A DNA stretch of 41,037 nucleotides. It comes from Mycolicibacterium xanthum. GTDB lineage: Bacteria; Actinomycetota; Actinomycetes; Mycobacteriales; Mycobacteriaceae. The position numbers and the translations under genes were made by a program. This document shows positions 7,496 to 15,544 of this stretch, piece after piece. Numbering within the stretch: position 1 is the first letter of the stretch; each line of letters opens with the position of its first letter. The notes beneath the pieces are model-generated. The model was not told where the DNA came from, made no database searches, and saw only the letters and a list, made by a program, of their open reading frames with translations. The stretch is taken from NCBI RefSeq assembly GCF_019710635.1, contig NZ_JAIFZS010000075.1, positions 1 to 41,037 of the forward strand, written 5' to 3'.

Positions 7496-8305
7496 ATGCG
7501 GGACACGCCGTGGGCTATCGAACCGCGGCAATCACGTCCGGTTTCCCGGCGTGACGCACTGCGCTATGCCACCGCGGCGTCGGTGCTGGCCGGGTTGGGT
7601 GCCGCCGCGGCAGGCGCCGGCGTCCCCAGTGCCTCGGCCGCCGCTCCCACGCTGATCGACTACGCCATGCTCCAGATCCCCGCCCAACACATCCGGGCGG
7701 CCGGGCACTCCGGAGTGATCAACTACGTGTCGACATCACGGCCCGGTTCGTCTTTCGGCGCCAAACCGATCACCCTGCCCTACGCCAAGTCACTGACCGC
7801 CGCCGGACTGGTGATCGTCAGCAACTACCAATACGGAAAGCCGGGCGGGACGGCGCCGTCGGACTTCACCCGCGGGTTCGCCGGCGGCGTCGCCGACGCG
7901 CGCACCGCCTGGAACCTGCACACCGCGGCGGGTGGCGGCCGGAGCGCACCGATCTTCTTCAGCGTCGACGACGATATCGATCGCACCACCTGGAACGACC
8001 TCGCCCTGCCGTGGTTTCGCGGAATCAACTCGGTGCTGGGCGCGCAGCGCACCGGCATCTACGCCGGTATCAACCCCTGCCAGTGGGCCGCAGCCGATGG
8101 CGTCATCGGACGGTCACGCTCACCCGGCCACGTCTGGGCGTGGCAGACCCGGTCCTGGTCTCGCGGTCAGATCTACCCCGCCGCAGTTCTCTACCAGCGC
8201 ATCATCGACACCGCCTCGAATCCGGGACCGGTGGTCGGCGGCATCCGCGTCGACGTCAACGACGTCCTGGCCTCCGATTGCGGGCAATGGAATCTGCATC
8301 CCTGA
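7496..8305 (+). CDS. Tat-exported DUF1906 (Rv2525c-like) glycoside-hydrolase-like protein
   Basis: 269 residues. A twin-arginine signal (VSRRDALRY, about residues 14-22, then an Ala-rich hydrophobic stretch) precedes a DUF1906 domain, the Rv2525c glycoside-hydrolase-like TIM barrel. The domain segments are LIDYAMLQIP, INYVSTS, VSNYQYG, FFSVDDDID, GIYAGINPCQW and WAWQTRSW. In M. tuberculosis Rv2525c is a Tat substrate linked to cell-wall homeostasis; the exact enzyme activity is unknown. I chose the ATG at 7496. A TACCAT box lies just upstream and there is no strong Shine-Dalgarno, so the transcript may be leaderless. Confidence 0.9.
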   Translation: MRDTPWAIEPRQSRPVSRRDALRYATAASVLAGLGAAAAGAGVPSASAAAPTLIDYAMLQIPAQHIRAAGHSGVINYVSTSRPGSSFGAKPITLPYAKSLTAAGLVIVSNYQYGKPGGTAPSDFTRGFAGGVADARTAWNLHTAAGGGRSAPIFFSVDDDIDRTTWNDLALPWFRGINSVLGAQRTGIYAGINPCQWAAADGVIGRSRSPGHVWAWQTRSWSRGQIYPAAVLYQRIIDTASNPGPVVGGIRVDVNDVLASDCGQWNLHP

Positions 8306-8513
8306 GCACGAGAGTTCGGGTAAGCGGCCAATCGAGTGACGCCGAGTCTGAGAGCGCGGCGTGCAGGGGCTCGTTGCCGAAGTTCTCGTTGAGCTGCGCC
8401 TGAATCTCCCGCGATCGCGAGGACCAGCCTGCGTTCAAGCGACCTCTTCAGAACGCCCTTCTGATTTGGTTCGTTTGGGATCGGTAGCGTCCCGAAAGCG
8501 GTGTCATGGTGTC

Positions 8514-9101
8514 ATGACCACGAAGCACCTGCTGCCTATCGCCTTGGCAGTCCTGCTTTCCGGATGTGCCGCCGAGCGCTCCGTGCCCGTTGCCACCGAG
8601 ACGGTGACTCGCACGGCACCGAGGTCCACCGCAGTCCCGGCGGCCCCGTCATCCCCGCCGGTCACCGTGACGGTGACCGCGCCGCCGCCGCAATCCCCCG
8701 AGCCGTCCGGCGTGCCCACCCCGTGCACCGACGGCGAGCTGGCGGTGTCGAACAAGCCGGTGGAGTCGCAAGGTCCCGAATACCGCGTGGTGTTGCTCTT
8801 CGAGAACACCTCATCGCACCGCTGCACGCTGACCGGTTATCCCGGCGTGGATATCGTCAACCAGACCGGCCCGGTAGTCCACGCCGAGCGCCGGCCGCAG
8901 AACGCGGCTCCTCATCTGACGCTGGAACCCGGCGATGTCGCCACCGCCGACCTTCAGTCGCGCGACGTGCATCCGGTGAATTCCGGTGACGTGTGCCCGC
9001 ACTGGGGCTCGGTGGTGGTCATCGCGCCCAACACGTTCCAGCCGCACACGCTGGACATCGGGATGCCGATGTGCAGCCCGCTGATCAGTTCGGTGACCTA
9101 G
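8514..9101 (+). CDS. DUF4232 lipoprotein
   Basis: 195 residues. Residues 1-17 form a lipoprotein signal ending in LLSGC, so Cys17 is the expected lipidation site. A Thr/Pro/Val-rich linker (about 20-60) and a DUF4232 domain follow. The domain has paired cysteines and the pattern LLFENTSSHRCTLTGYPGV, with a Pro-x-His tail and a closing Cys-Ser-Pro. DUF4232 proteins are surface lipoproteins of unknown function, abundant in mycobacteria. I chose the ATG at 8514; the frame is open further upstream without coding character. The 208-nt gap before it contains no confident gene (see findings for a minus-strand coding-like stretch). Confidence 0.88.
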   Translation: MTTKHLLPIALAVLLSGCAAERSVPVATETVTRTAPRSTAVPAAPSSPPVTVTVTAPPPQSPEPSGVPTPCTDGELAVSNKPVESQGPEYRVVLLFENTSSHRCTLTGYPGVDIVNQTGPVVHAERRPQNAAPHLTLEPGDVATADLQSRDVHPVNSGDVCPHWGSVVVIAPNTFQPHTLDIGMPMCSPLISSVT

Positions 9102-9143
9102 GGGGTCGTGCAGCTTCCCCAAGCGGCGCCCGATCGTACACCA

Positions 9144-9166
9144 ACTTTACACGTCAGGTGTAAAGT
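9144..9166. promoter_or_regulatory. VapBC operator and leaderless promoter
   Basis: ACTTTACAC-GTCAG-GTGTAAAGT is a perfect inverted repeat with 9-nt arms and a 5-nt spacer. It ends 6 nt before the antitoxin ATG. Its right arm contains TAAAGT (9161-9166), a good -10 box, which would place the transcription start at or near the ATG. This is the expected layout for autorepression by the VapBC complex. Confidence 0.7.
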
Positions 9167-9172
9167 ACGTGT

Positions 9173-9385
9173 ATGGCAAGGGTGCGCACCAATATCGAAA
9201 TCGAGGACGTCTACGTCGAGGCGATCAAGAACCGCTACGGGGTCCACACGAAGACCGAGGCCGTTGAGCTTGCCCTGCGGCATCTGGCGGGCCAGCCGAT
9301 GACGCGCGAGGAAGCGCTGGCAATGCGGGGTGCGCACGCGATGGGTGAGGCCCCCGCCGATACCGGTCCCGCCGGCACCGCGTGA
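9173..9385 (+). CDS. vapB: VapB-type antitoxin
   Basis: 70 residues. The N-terminal half fits a ribbon-helix-helix domain of the mycobacterial VapB group (alternating RTNIEIEDVYVEAI strand, then a helix with KTEAVELALRHLAG). The C-terminal half is the flexible tail that wraps the toxin. Its stop overlaps the toxin's GTG start by 4 nt, so the two are co-translated. It should neutralise VapC and repress the promoter through the palindrome at 9144-9166. Confidence 0.88.
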   Translation: MARVRTNIEIEDVYVEAIKNRYGVHTKTEAVELALRHLAGQPMTREEALAMRGAHAMGEAPADTGPAGTA

Positions 9386-9792
9386 TCCTGGCCGATACCT
9401 CTGCGTGGGTCGAGTACGACCGGGCCACCGGCAGTATGGCGGATCAGCGCATTACCGAGTTGATCGCCACCGATGGGCCGCTGATGTTCACCGAGCCCGT
9501 TCTGATGGAGGTTTTGGCCGGCGCGCGCAGTGATGCGCGTGGGCAGGATCTGCGGCGCATGCTGCTGCGGTTCGGCTTGGCGCACTTCGATGCCGTCACC
9601 GACTTCGACGCCGCGACGAGAATCTATCGTCGGTGTCGACAAGCGGGCGTCACCCCTGGCGGGGTGGTCGACTGCATGATCGCAGCGGTCGCGTACCGTC
9701 GCGCTCTGGCGTTGCTCGCCTGGGACGCCGACATGTACCGCGTCGCCCAGGTGGTCGGAATCGAACTGGACGGGGCATCGCTCCACGCGTGA
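9382..9792 (+). CDS. vapC: VapC-type PIN-domain ribonuclease toxin
   Basis: 136 residues, GTG start overlapping the antitoxin stop. PIN-domain acidic residues are all present: Asp4 in ILADTSAW, a Glu in EPVLMEVLAGA, the Asp in GGVVDCMIAA, and a further Asp in LLAWDADM. This pattern is complete, so the toxin should be an active metal-dependent RNase cutting tRNA or rRNA. The target is unknown. Confidence 0.9.
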   Translation: MILADTSAWVEYDRATGSMADQRITELIATDGPLMFTEPVLMEVLAGARSDARGQDLRRMLLRFGLAHFDAVTDFDAATRIYRRCRQAGVTPGGVVDCMIAAVAYRRALALLAWDADMYRVAQVVGIELDGASLHA

Positions 9793-9825
9793 CCCTGCGG
9801 GAGATGCATCCTGAAGGGGTTCCGG

Positions 9826-10110
9826 CTACGTGGCCGCATTGCCGGAACCTGCCAACTCCCCGTTGAGAATGTCGATCCAATTCGACATCCGCGCAAGTAG
9901 TTCCGATTCTGGCATCCCGAGGGGCGGCAAGGCCGACTTCCGCGTTGGCCACCAGTCTACGAGCTCACACTCATCATCGTTCTTGAGCCTGAGGCGGTTT
10001 CGTCAGATATCGACGACATCGGTCCACCTCCAGCTGATCTTGCGCAACCGAACGAAGGACGTCTCACGGATCAAACCAACAGGTCTGCGACCTATCTCAA
10101 GAGAGCAGGG
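9826..10110 (-). pseudogene. Possible degraded gene downstream of PPOX copy 2
   Basis: On the minus strand one frame reads like protein across most of this 320-nt gap: LIRETSFVRLRKISWRWTDV, an in-frame TGA (10003-10005), then KNDDECELVDWWPTRKSALP and MPESELLARMSNWIDILNGE to a stop at 9826-9828. The longest uninterrupted part has 58 codons and no good start. I cannot name a family. It may be a relic; chance cannot be ruled out. Confidence 0.25.
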
Positions 10111-10112
10111 AG

Positions 10113-10670
10113 TCAGGTTGGATCTGGGGCGTTCCACGCGACAGTGCCCGACACCCAATGGGTGATCTTCTCGTCCTGGTCGTTGCTGTGGAGGTGCCGC
10201 GGAGGTTGAGCGAACGTCTCGTAGGGGCGGCAGCGGATCAGGACGCGGTTCTCGTCGAGCGCCATCTGCTGAACGAATGGACGCGCATCCTCGCCCAATG
10301 GCTGTCCCGACATCCGGCCGGCCACCGCCATCATGACATCGACCACCAGCTCGGGGTCGTCCTCAACTACTGCGTCCGCGTAGACCTGCAGATACGAAAA
10401 GGGCCAACGCTCGTCGAGAACGCAGAGGCTCACCTTGCCGTCACGTGCCGCCACGCGGGCCTTGCCACGACCGGCCATCGTTGAGACCAACAGATCGTCA
10501 CCATCGGTCGGTATGTAGTAAACGATCGACATGGCCGGACCGTCCGCCTTGCGTCGGTAGCCAAAAACGCAGGTGCGGTGCGTACGAACAAACTCGCGGC
10601 GTTCCGAGGGAAGCATGTCGCGGTCGGTAGGTGGGGTGAATGGCTCGCTCGCCAGGGGCAGCAGTCGCAC
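10113..10670 (-). CDS. Pyridoxamine 5'-phosphate oxidase-like (split-barrel) flavin-binding protein, copy 2
   Basis: About 185 residues. I chose the GTG at 10670, which aligns with the start of copy 1 and has a GGAG Shine-Dalgarno; an ATG at 10703 in the same frame would add 11 residues. The sequence is nearly the same as copy 1 throughout, including LVSTMAGRGKAR, VSLCVLDERWPF, RMSGQPL and the C-terminal DQDEKITHWVSGT. As in copy 1 it is divergent from a TetR gene, here intact. Likely cofactor FMN or F420; substrate unknown. Confidence 0.86.
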   Translation of the reverse strand: MRLLPLASEPFTPPTDRDMLPSERREFVRTHRTCVFGYRRKADGPAMSIVYYIPTDGDDLLVSTMAGRGKARVAARDGKVSLCVLDERWPFSYLQVYADAVVEDDPELVVDVMMAVAGRMSGQPLGEDARPFVQQMALDENRVLIRCRPYETFAQPPRHLHSNDQDEKITHWVSGTVAWNAPDPT

Positions 10671-10697
10671 GGCGGTACAGTCCTCCAACAGATCATC

Positions 10698-10720
10698 ACA
10701 CAATTACAGCTACAGTGTGT
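10698..10720. promoter_or_regulatory. Weak inverted repeat in the TetR/PPOX copy-2 spacer
   Basis: ACACA (10698-10702) and TGTGT (10716-10720) flank ATTACAGCTACAG in the 82-nt spacer between the divergent PPOX and TetR genes. The arms are short, so this is only a candidate operator. It does not obviously match the copy-1 palindrome at 2034-2048. Confidence 0.22.
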
Positions 10721-10752
10721 TCGTTACTACGTCGGCTGTCAAGGACGGACCA

Positions 10753-11496
10753 GTGAAAGACCAGCCCAAGACCACCGCCCCCGGGCACACGCTGCCTTCG
10801 GTACGACGATCTGTGGGGCGGCCCGCGATACCGGTGCAGCGCATCATCGCCGCGGCACTGCGCATCATCGACGATCGCGGAGCCGACGCGCTGTCGATGC
10901 GATCGTTGGCGCAGCAACTCAATTCGAGTACCGCCACGCTCTACCGGCACTTCAGCGGTCGCGCGCAACTCGTGGAGGCCGTCATCGACTACGTCCTCGG
11001 GATGGCGATCATCGGTTCCGATGACGCCGCGATGATGACGTGGCCTCAATCGTGCAGAGCACTTTCCCACAACATGTTCAGTGTGTTGAGCGAACACCGC
11101 AACGTGGCGCCCCTTCTGGTCGGCTACATCCCGACCGGCCCGAATGCCTTAGCTCGGCGCGAAGCCTGGATCGGGCTCCTGCTCGAGGCCGGGTTCGCGC
11201 CCGACATCGCCGTCCGCGCCTACGCCACCATCGCGCACTACACCCTCGGATTTGCCATGCAACTCCCAGCCGAAAGCGACCCCGATGGCGCAGAGGTTCA
11301 TGAAATCCGTGCCCTCGATGCTGCTAGGTACCCCGCCACCAGCTCCGTGGCCCACCTACTGCCGATGCCACTACACGACGAGTTCACCTTCGGCCTCGAC
11401 CTCATCATCGACGGTCTCGGCCGCCTCGCGCCGACCGAAGAGACAGACCCTTCAACAAACCCGACACACTTGCGCTCGCCCACCGAAGGGATGTAG
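10753..11496 (+). CDS. TetR-family regulator paired with PPOX copy 2
   Basis: 247 residues from the GTG at 10753, with AAGGA 7 nt upstream. The N-terminal helix-turn-helix region (DALSMRSLAQQL, then SSTATLYRHFSGR) and a TetR C-terminal ligand domain ending in DEFTFGLDLIIDGL are intact. It is the paralogue of the frameshifted gene at 1307-2000, sharing gene order, orientation and motifs. It probably represses itself and the divergent PPOX gene. Confidence 0.87.
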   Translation: MKDQPKTTAPGHTLPSVRRSVGRPAIPVQRIIAAALRIIDDRGADALSMRSLAQQLNSSTATLYRHFSGRAQLVEAVIDYVLGMAIIGSDDAAMMTWPQSCRALSHNMFSVLSEHRNVAPLLVGYIPTGPNALARREAWIGLLLEAGFAPDIAVRAYATIAHYTLGFAMQLPAESDPDGAEVHEIRALDAARYPATSSVAHLLPMPLHDEFTFGLDLIIDGLGRLAPTEETDPSTNPTHLRSPTEGM

Positions 11497-11616
11497 GCCA
11501 TCGGCGCGGCCCCGCCTGGCGCCCTGGGTAGAACCGAGGGGGTCCTTGTGGTGGCGGTCGAGCGAAATACGTTGCGTTCCTCCGGCACTCGACCGGCGCA
11601 GGCAACGTGTCAGTGC

Positions 11617-12273
11617 TCAGTCGACTGCGGAGATCTGCAAGCCACGAATGATCAGTCCAGCAACCTCATCGGCATATCGGCGCACCGCGGCGTCGTCGCC
11701 GGCTGCTGGCGCATCGACCAGGGCGCCCATGGGAACCAGCGTGAATGGAGCGACCGCCCCGTGAGTAAGCAGAAAGTGGAGAAGGTACAGCGGAACGGGT
11801 CGAATGCGACCAGCACTGACCAGCCGGTCGAGCACGCTGCTGACCCGTTGTAAGGCGGGCTGGATGTACTCGGCGTAGAGGTAGCGCAGCCGGTCGGTGT
11901 CCTGCCGGCTCTCGATGTCGACTAAGCCGAGCAGGTCGGGATGCGCCGCAGAGAAGATCACAAACCCGCGGATGAGATAGCTGAGTTCGTCAAGCGGGTC
12001 CGTGGTTCCGACATCGGTATTCAGCAGCTCCAACAGTTCGCCGAATCCATGATCGACCGCTGCGCGCCACAGATTCTGCTTGGTTCCGAAGCGCTGGTAG
12101 ATGAGGTTGTGGCTGACACCAAGCCCCTGGTTGAGCAGGCGAACTGAAACGCCTGTGTAGCCATGGGTTGCGAACGCGTGCAGCGTCGCCTGAAGCATGT
12201 CGGCGGTGGCCACCGGCGCATCCTCGGCCTTCGGACGGCCACGGGGGCGCCTGTTGAGAGGCTCTGAGGACAC
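11617..12273 (-). CDS. TetR-family regulator divergent from the TfdB-type hydroxylase
   Basis: 218 residues, GTG start. The helix-turn-helix lies at about 22-70 (GVSVRLLNQGLGVSHNLIYQ) and the ligand domain follows, ending in ADEVAGLIIRGL. The divergent hydroxylase gene starts 125 nt away; the spacer carries a minus-strand TATAAT box and a clean 14-nt palindrome. It is most simply a local repressor of the hydroxylase, responding to an aromatic substrate or intermediate (inference). Confidence 0.87.
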   Translation of the reverse strand: MSSEPLNRRPRGRPKAEDAPVATADMLQATLHAFATHGYTGVSVRLLNQGLGVSHNLIYQRFGTKQNLWRAAVDHGFGELLELLNTDVGTTDPLDELSYLIRGFVIFSAAHPDLLGLVDIESRQDTDRLRYLYAEYIQPALQRVSSVLDRLVSAGRIRPVPLYLLHFLLTHGAVAPFTLVPMGALVDAPAAGDDAAVRRYADEVAGLIIRGLQISAVD

Positions 12274-12306
12274 AGCGACGATTCTGCCTCATCCCTTAAC
12301 TGCCGC

Positions 12307-12335
12307 ATTATATTGACATATGACAATTTATTGTC
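12307..12335. promoter_or_regulatory. Divergent promoter region with palindromic operator
   Basis: GACAAT-TT-ATTGTC (12322-12335) is a perfect inverted repeat. A minus-strand -10 box TATAAT occupies 12307-12312, about 34 nt before the TetR start. On the plus strand TTGACA at 12313-12318 could be a -35 for the hydroxylase gene. The palindrome lies inside both potential promoters, a good place to repress both. Confidence 0.5.
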
Positions 12336-12398
12336 CACACTGTGACGCACGTTGGTGCCACCTCGACAGGTGACCGCAATCGACACGGAAGGCCTGCA

Positions 12399-14192
12399 AT
12401 GACCGCTCCCACCGAAGTTCCCGTTCTGATCATCGGCGGCGGCTGCGCCGGCTTGAGCGCCTCGATGATGCTCTCGAAGCTGGGAATCGAGTCGCTGCTG
12501 GTGAGCGCATTGCCGACGACCTCGATCCTGCCCAAGGCCCACGTACTCGGGCAGCGGACGATGGAGATCTTCACCGAGCTGGGATTGGCCGACGAGATCT
12601 ACAACCGAGCGGCGCCGATGGAAAACCAGGTGCATACCGGGTTCTATGCAGGGCTCACGGGACCTCGATCCGAGTTCGGGCGAGAGCTCGGCAAGCTCGA
12701 GATCTGGGGAGCCGGCGATCGCGACCCGGAATACACCGACGCCAGCCCATGTCCGACTGCCAATCTGTTCCAGGTCCGGCTCGAGCCAATCCTCAAAGCC
12801 CACGCGGAAAGCCTTGCGCCGGGACGGGTCCGGTTCAACCATGAACTGCTGGCCTTCGACCAGGATGATGATGGGGTCACGAGCACGGTGCGCGACAAGG
12901 AGACCGGCGAGGAGTACCGCGTTCGATCTCAGTATCTTCTCGGGGCCGACGGAGGGCGCACCGTCAACAAGATCGTCGGCATCGAACTCGAAGGCCTGCG
13001 CAACATCGTCAACATGGTTTCGGTCCACATGACCGCCGACCTGTCGGAGATTCTCGACGACGACTCAGTCCTCTTGCGCTGGCTGGTCAACCCCGAGTTT
13101 GGCGGCAGCTTTGGCGGCTGCCTGTGCCCCGCGGGCCCCGACAACTGGGGAACCCGATCAGAGGAGTGGGTGTTCCACATCGCATACCCGCCCGACGACC
13201 CGGACACCGGCGACACCTCCAAGGTTCTGGACCGCATGCGGGCGGCACTGGGCATGCCCGAGTTCGACCCGGTCGTGCACGCGGTCTCGGTGTGGGCGCT
13301 GGAAGGCATTATCGCCAACAGATTCAGATCGGGCCGCGTGTTCATCTTGGGCGACGCCGCGCACCGTAATCCACCCACCGGTGGGCTCGGTCTGAACTCG
13401 GCGGTGCACGATGCGCAGAATTTGACCTGGAAACTCGCCGCGGTCTTGAAGGGGCAGGCGGCCGACACGCTGCTGGACACGTACGAAGCCGAGCGGCGTC
13501 CCGTCATCGAGGTCAATGTGGAAAACTCAGTGAACAGCGCCGCCTTGCGGTTTCAGATGGACGCGGCTATCGGGCTGTCCCCGACGAAATCTGCCGATCA
13601 GAACTGGGCGGAACTGGGTGTGCTGTGGGACAGCTCGCACCCCGAGCACAAACAGCGGAAGGCAGCCTTCGACAAAGCGTTTGCCGCACAGACCATCGAA
13701 TTCCACCACCACGGGCTGGAATTTGGCTTCAGTTACAACACGGGGGCAATCGTCAGCGATGGAACTCCTGCGCGTGAACCGATCGATCCAATCCGCATCT
13801 ACGAGCCGAGTACGCGACCGGGCCACCCATTGCCACACGCTTTCGTTAGCGATGGCAACAGCACCTACCCGCTGCAGAAGCTCACGCACGGAGGAAGATT
13901 CGTCCTCATTGCCGGCGAGGATGGCGCCGCGTGGGTGGTAGCCGCCCGCTCCATCGCCGAGCGAACCGGATTGCCCATCGACGCCTACACGGTGGGCAAC
14001 GAACAGGCCGATCTCTTCGATGCTCGGTTCGCGTGGCTACGCAAGCGTGAGATCGATCGCGATGGCGCCGTCCTCGTTCGACCTGACCGCTTCATCGGGT
14101 TCCGGTCTATCGGAGCCGCTGATGACCCTGAAGCCACTCTCGCCGGTGCCCTCAGCCAGATACTGGGTACGGAGATGAGGATCGACGCTTAG
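12399..14192 (+). CDS. FAD-dependent aromatic hydroxylase, TfdB/PheA-like
   Basis: 597 residues from the ATG at 12399 (GGAAGG upstream). The FAD-binding dinucleotide motif GGGCAGLS is at about 13-20. The second FAD site VFILGDAAH with PPTGGLGLNSAVHDAQNLTW is near 325-350, and LLGADGG lies between. The thioredoxin-like C-terminal domain of the phenol-hydroxylase group is present. Size and motifs match 2,4-dichlorophenol 6-monooxygenase/phenol 2-monooxygenase proteins, which use NADPH and O2 to ortho-hydroxylate phenols to catechols. It is divergent from a TetR gene and directly upstream of the ring-cleavage operon, so it likely makes a catechol for that operon. Exact substrate unknown. Confidence 0.9.
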   Translation: MTAPTEVPVLIIGGGCAGLSASMMLSKLGIESLLVSALPTTSILPKAHVLGQRTMEIFTELGLADEIYNRAAPMENQVHTGFYAGLTGPRSEFGRELGKLEIWGAGDRDPEYTDASPCPTANLFQVRLEPILKAHAESLAPGRVRFNHELLAFDQDDDGVTSTVRDKETGEEYRVRSQYLLGADGGRTVNKIVGIELEGLRNIVNMVSVHMTADLSEILDDDSVLLRWLVNPEFGGSFGGCLCPAGPDNWGTRSEEWVFHIAYPPDDPDTGDTSKVLDRMRAALGMPEFDPVVHAVSVWALEGIIANRFRSGRVFILGDAAHRNPPTGGLGLNSAVHDAQNLTWKLAAVLKGQAADTLLDTYEAERRPVIEVNVENSVNSAALRFQMDAAIGLSPTKSADQNWAELGVLWDSSHPEHKQRKAAFDKAFAAQTIEFHHHGLEFGFSYNTGAIVSDGTPAREPIDPIRIYEPSTRPGHPLPHAFVSDGNSTYPLQKLTHGGRFVLIAGEDGAAWVVAARSIAERTGLPIDAYTVGNEQADLFDARFAWLRKREIDRDGAVLVRPDRFIGFRSIGAADDPEATLAGALSQILGTEMRIDA

Positions 14193-14244
14193 TGCCGCAG
14201 CGGTAGGTCGTGGCTGGCAGTGTTCAGCGTGTCTGCGCTGGTCC

Positions 14245-14333
14245 CCGAGGCCCATCAATGCGCCGCCGGCAATAGCGAGCGCCATCGCCAGCTCGCCCCG
14301 CACCGTAAACCTGCCTTCTTCCTCAGAAATGAA
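14245..14333 (-). pseudogene. TetR-family remnant (about 30 codons) upstream of module A
   Basis: On the minus strand this spacer encodes FISEEEGRFTVRGELAMALA followed by IAGGALMGLGD. This aligns with SEAGRFQVHDPDIALAIAGG and ALLGLGQ in the ligand domain of the intact TetR at 21685-22347. No helix-turn-helix half remains. The orientation suggests an ancestral regulator divergent from module A whose gene is now mostly deleted. Confidence 0.55.
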
Positions 14334-14349
14334 CTTTTCCTCAGGAGAC

Positions 14350-14386
14350 TTGACTGATCATTGTCTCGTATGTGACGATTTCGTCA
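14350..14386 (+). promoter_or_regulatory. Module A promoter and operator
   Basis: TTGACT (14350-14355) resembles a -35 box. TGACGAT-TTCGTCA (14373-14386) is a near-perfect palindrome starting 23 nt after the start of TTGACT, with the Shine-Dalgarno and GTG of the dioxygenase gene following within 22 nt. The same combination with the same spacing occurs at 22520-22556. Confidence 0.6.
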
Positions 14387-14407
14387 CCATCAGCGGAGGA
14401 GGTGCGC

Positions 14408-15544
14408 GTGAGCACACCACAATCGGATGCCCACAGCGACATGCATTTCGAACAGGGTGCGCTACCCGGCGAACATCCGGGCCGCTCCAAAAACCCCGTC
14501 ATCAAGGTTCATGACCTGGCATGGCTCGAATTCGAAAAGCCCGACCTGATGCAGGCGGCAACCTTCGCCCACGACTTCGGCTTCGGCATAGCACTGCAGA
14601 CTCCCACCGAACTGCACCTGCGCGGCGCGGGTGTCGGCGCGCCGTGCGTCATCATCCGCCGGGCCAACCGATCGAGGTTCGTTGGCGTCACGTTCACCGC
14701 CCAGGACGCGGCGGACGTCGCCAAACTGGCGAAGGCGACGTCAACCCGCCCCCGGCCGCTGCCGGATGCCCTCGGCGGAATCGCAGTGGAACTGAGAGAT
14801 CCCACCGGGCTACCGGTTCGGGTGGCCTCGGGTATGCACCAGCTCGCTGCTCTGCCCTCCCAGACCCCACATGACTTCAACTTCGGCGCCGAGCTTCACC
14901 GTACGAACGCAACGCAACGCCCACCACACCAGCCAGCCACGGTCGAGCGACTTGGCCACGTGGTGCTGGAAACCAACCGATACCAGGAGGCACTGGACTG
15001 GTATCTCGATCACCTCGGGCTGATCGTCAGCGACTTCATGTATTACGCAGGGCAGCGCGAGCGTGGCCCGGTGATGAGCTTCATTCGCTGTGACCGCGGG
15101 CAGACGCCCGCCGATCACCACACCTTGGCGATGACCCTGGGACCGCGCAACCGGTACGTGCACTCGGCCTACCAAGTGTGCGACCTCGACGCACTGGCCG
15201 CAGGCGGTGAATACCTCAAAAACCGCGGTTACCGGCGCTCGTGGGGCATCGGCCGCCACATCCTGGGCAGCCAGCTCTTCGACTACTGGCGCGACACCGA
15301 TGGCTTCCTGGTCGAACACTTCAGCGACGGTGACATGTTCGATAACACCCTCGAGCCCGGGTGGGCGCCAATGAGCGCTTCCGGCCTCGTGCAATGGGGA
15401 CCACCGCCGACCAAGGACTTCCTCGGAACCGCACTGCGGCGCGAGACCCTCGACGATCTGAAAGCCATCGTCGGTGCCCTCCGCGATGACAACGAGTTTG
15501 ACCTCACCCGCCTGCGCGGCCTACTGAAAGTTGCCACAACATGA
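14408..15544 (+). CDS. Type I extradiol ring-cleavage dioxygenase (VOC fold), module A
   Basis: 378 residues; GTG start at 14408 with GGAGGAGG upstream. It has two VOC-fold halves. Metal ligands fit His184 (RLGHVVLE), His252 (YVHSAYQV) and Glu303 (LVEHFSDG), with a conserved Tyr293 nearby, as in two-domain Fe(II) extradiol dioxygenases. The N-terminal half lacks the triad, as expected. The enzyme would cleave a catechol next to the hydroxyls to give a yellow meta-cleavage product. It is first in a seven-gene operon; its stop overlaps the FAH gene start (ATGA). The N-terminal extension of about 30 residues is polar. Confidence 0.88.
   Translation: MSTPQSDAHSDMHFEQGALPGEHPGRSKNPVIKVHDLAWLEFEKPDLMQAATFAHDFGFGIALQTPTELHLRGAGVGAPCVIIRRANRSRFVGVTFTAQDAADVAKLAKATSTRPRPLPDALGGIAVELRDPTGLPVRVASGMHQLAALPSQTPHDFNFGAELHRTNATQRPPHQPATVERLGHVVLETNRYQEALDWYLDHLGLIVSDFMYYAGQRERGPVMSFIRCDRGQTPADHHTLAMTLGPRNRYVHSAYQVCDLDALAAGGEYLKNRGYRRSWGIGRHILGSQLFDYWRDTDGFLVEHFSDGDMFDNTLEPGWAPMSASGLVQWGPPPTKDFLGTALRRETLDDLKAIVGALRDDNEFDLTRLRGLLKVATT

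Noticed and set aside
9830..10165. Plus-strand 111-codon frame in the gap after VapC
   Set aside because: Ser/Arg-rich without motifs, and the opposite strand looks more protein-like.
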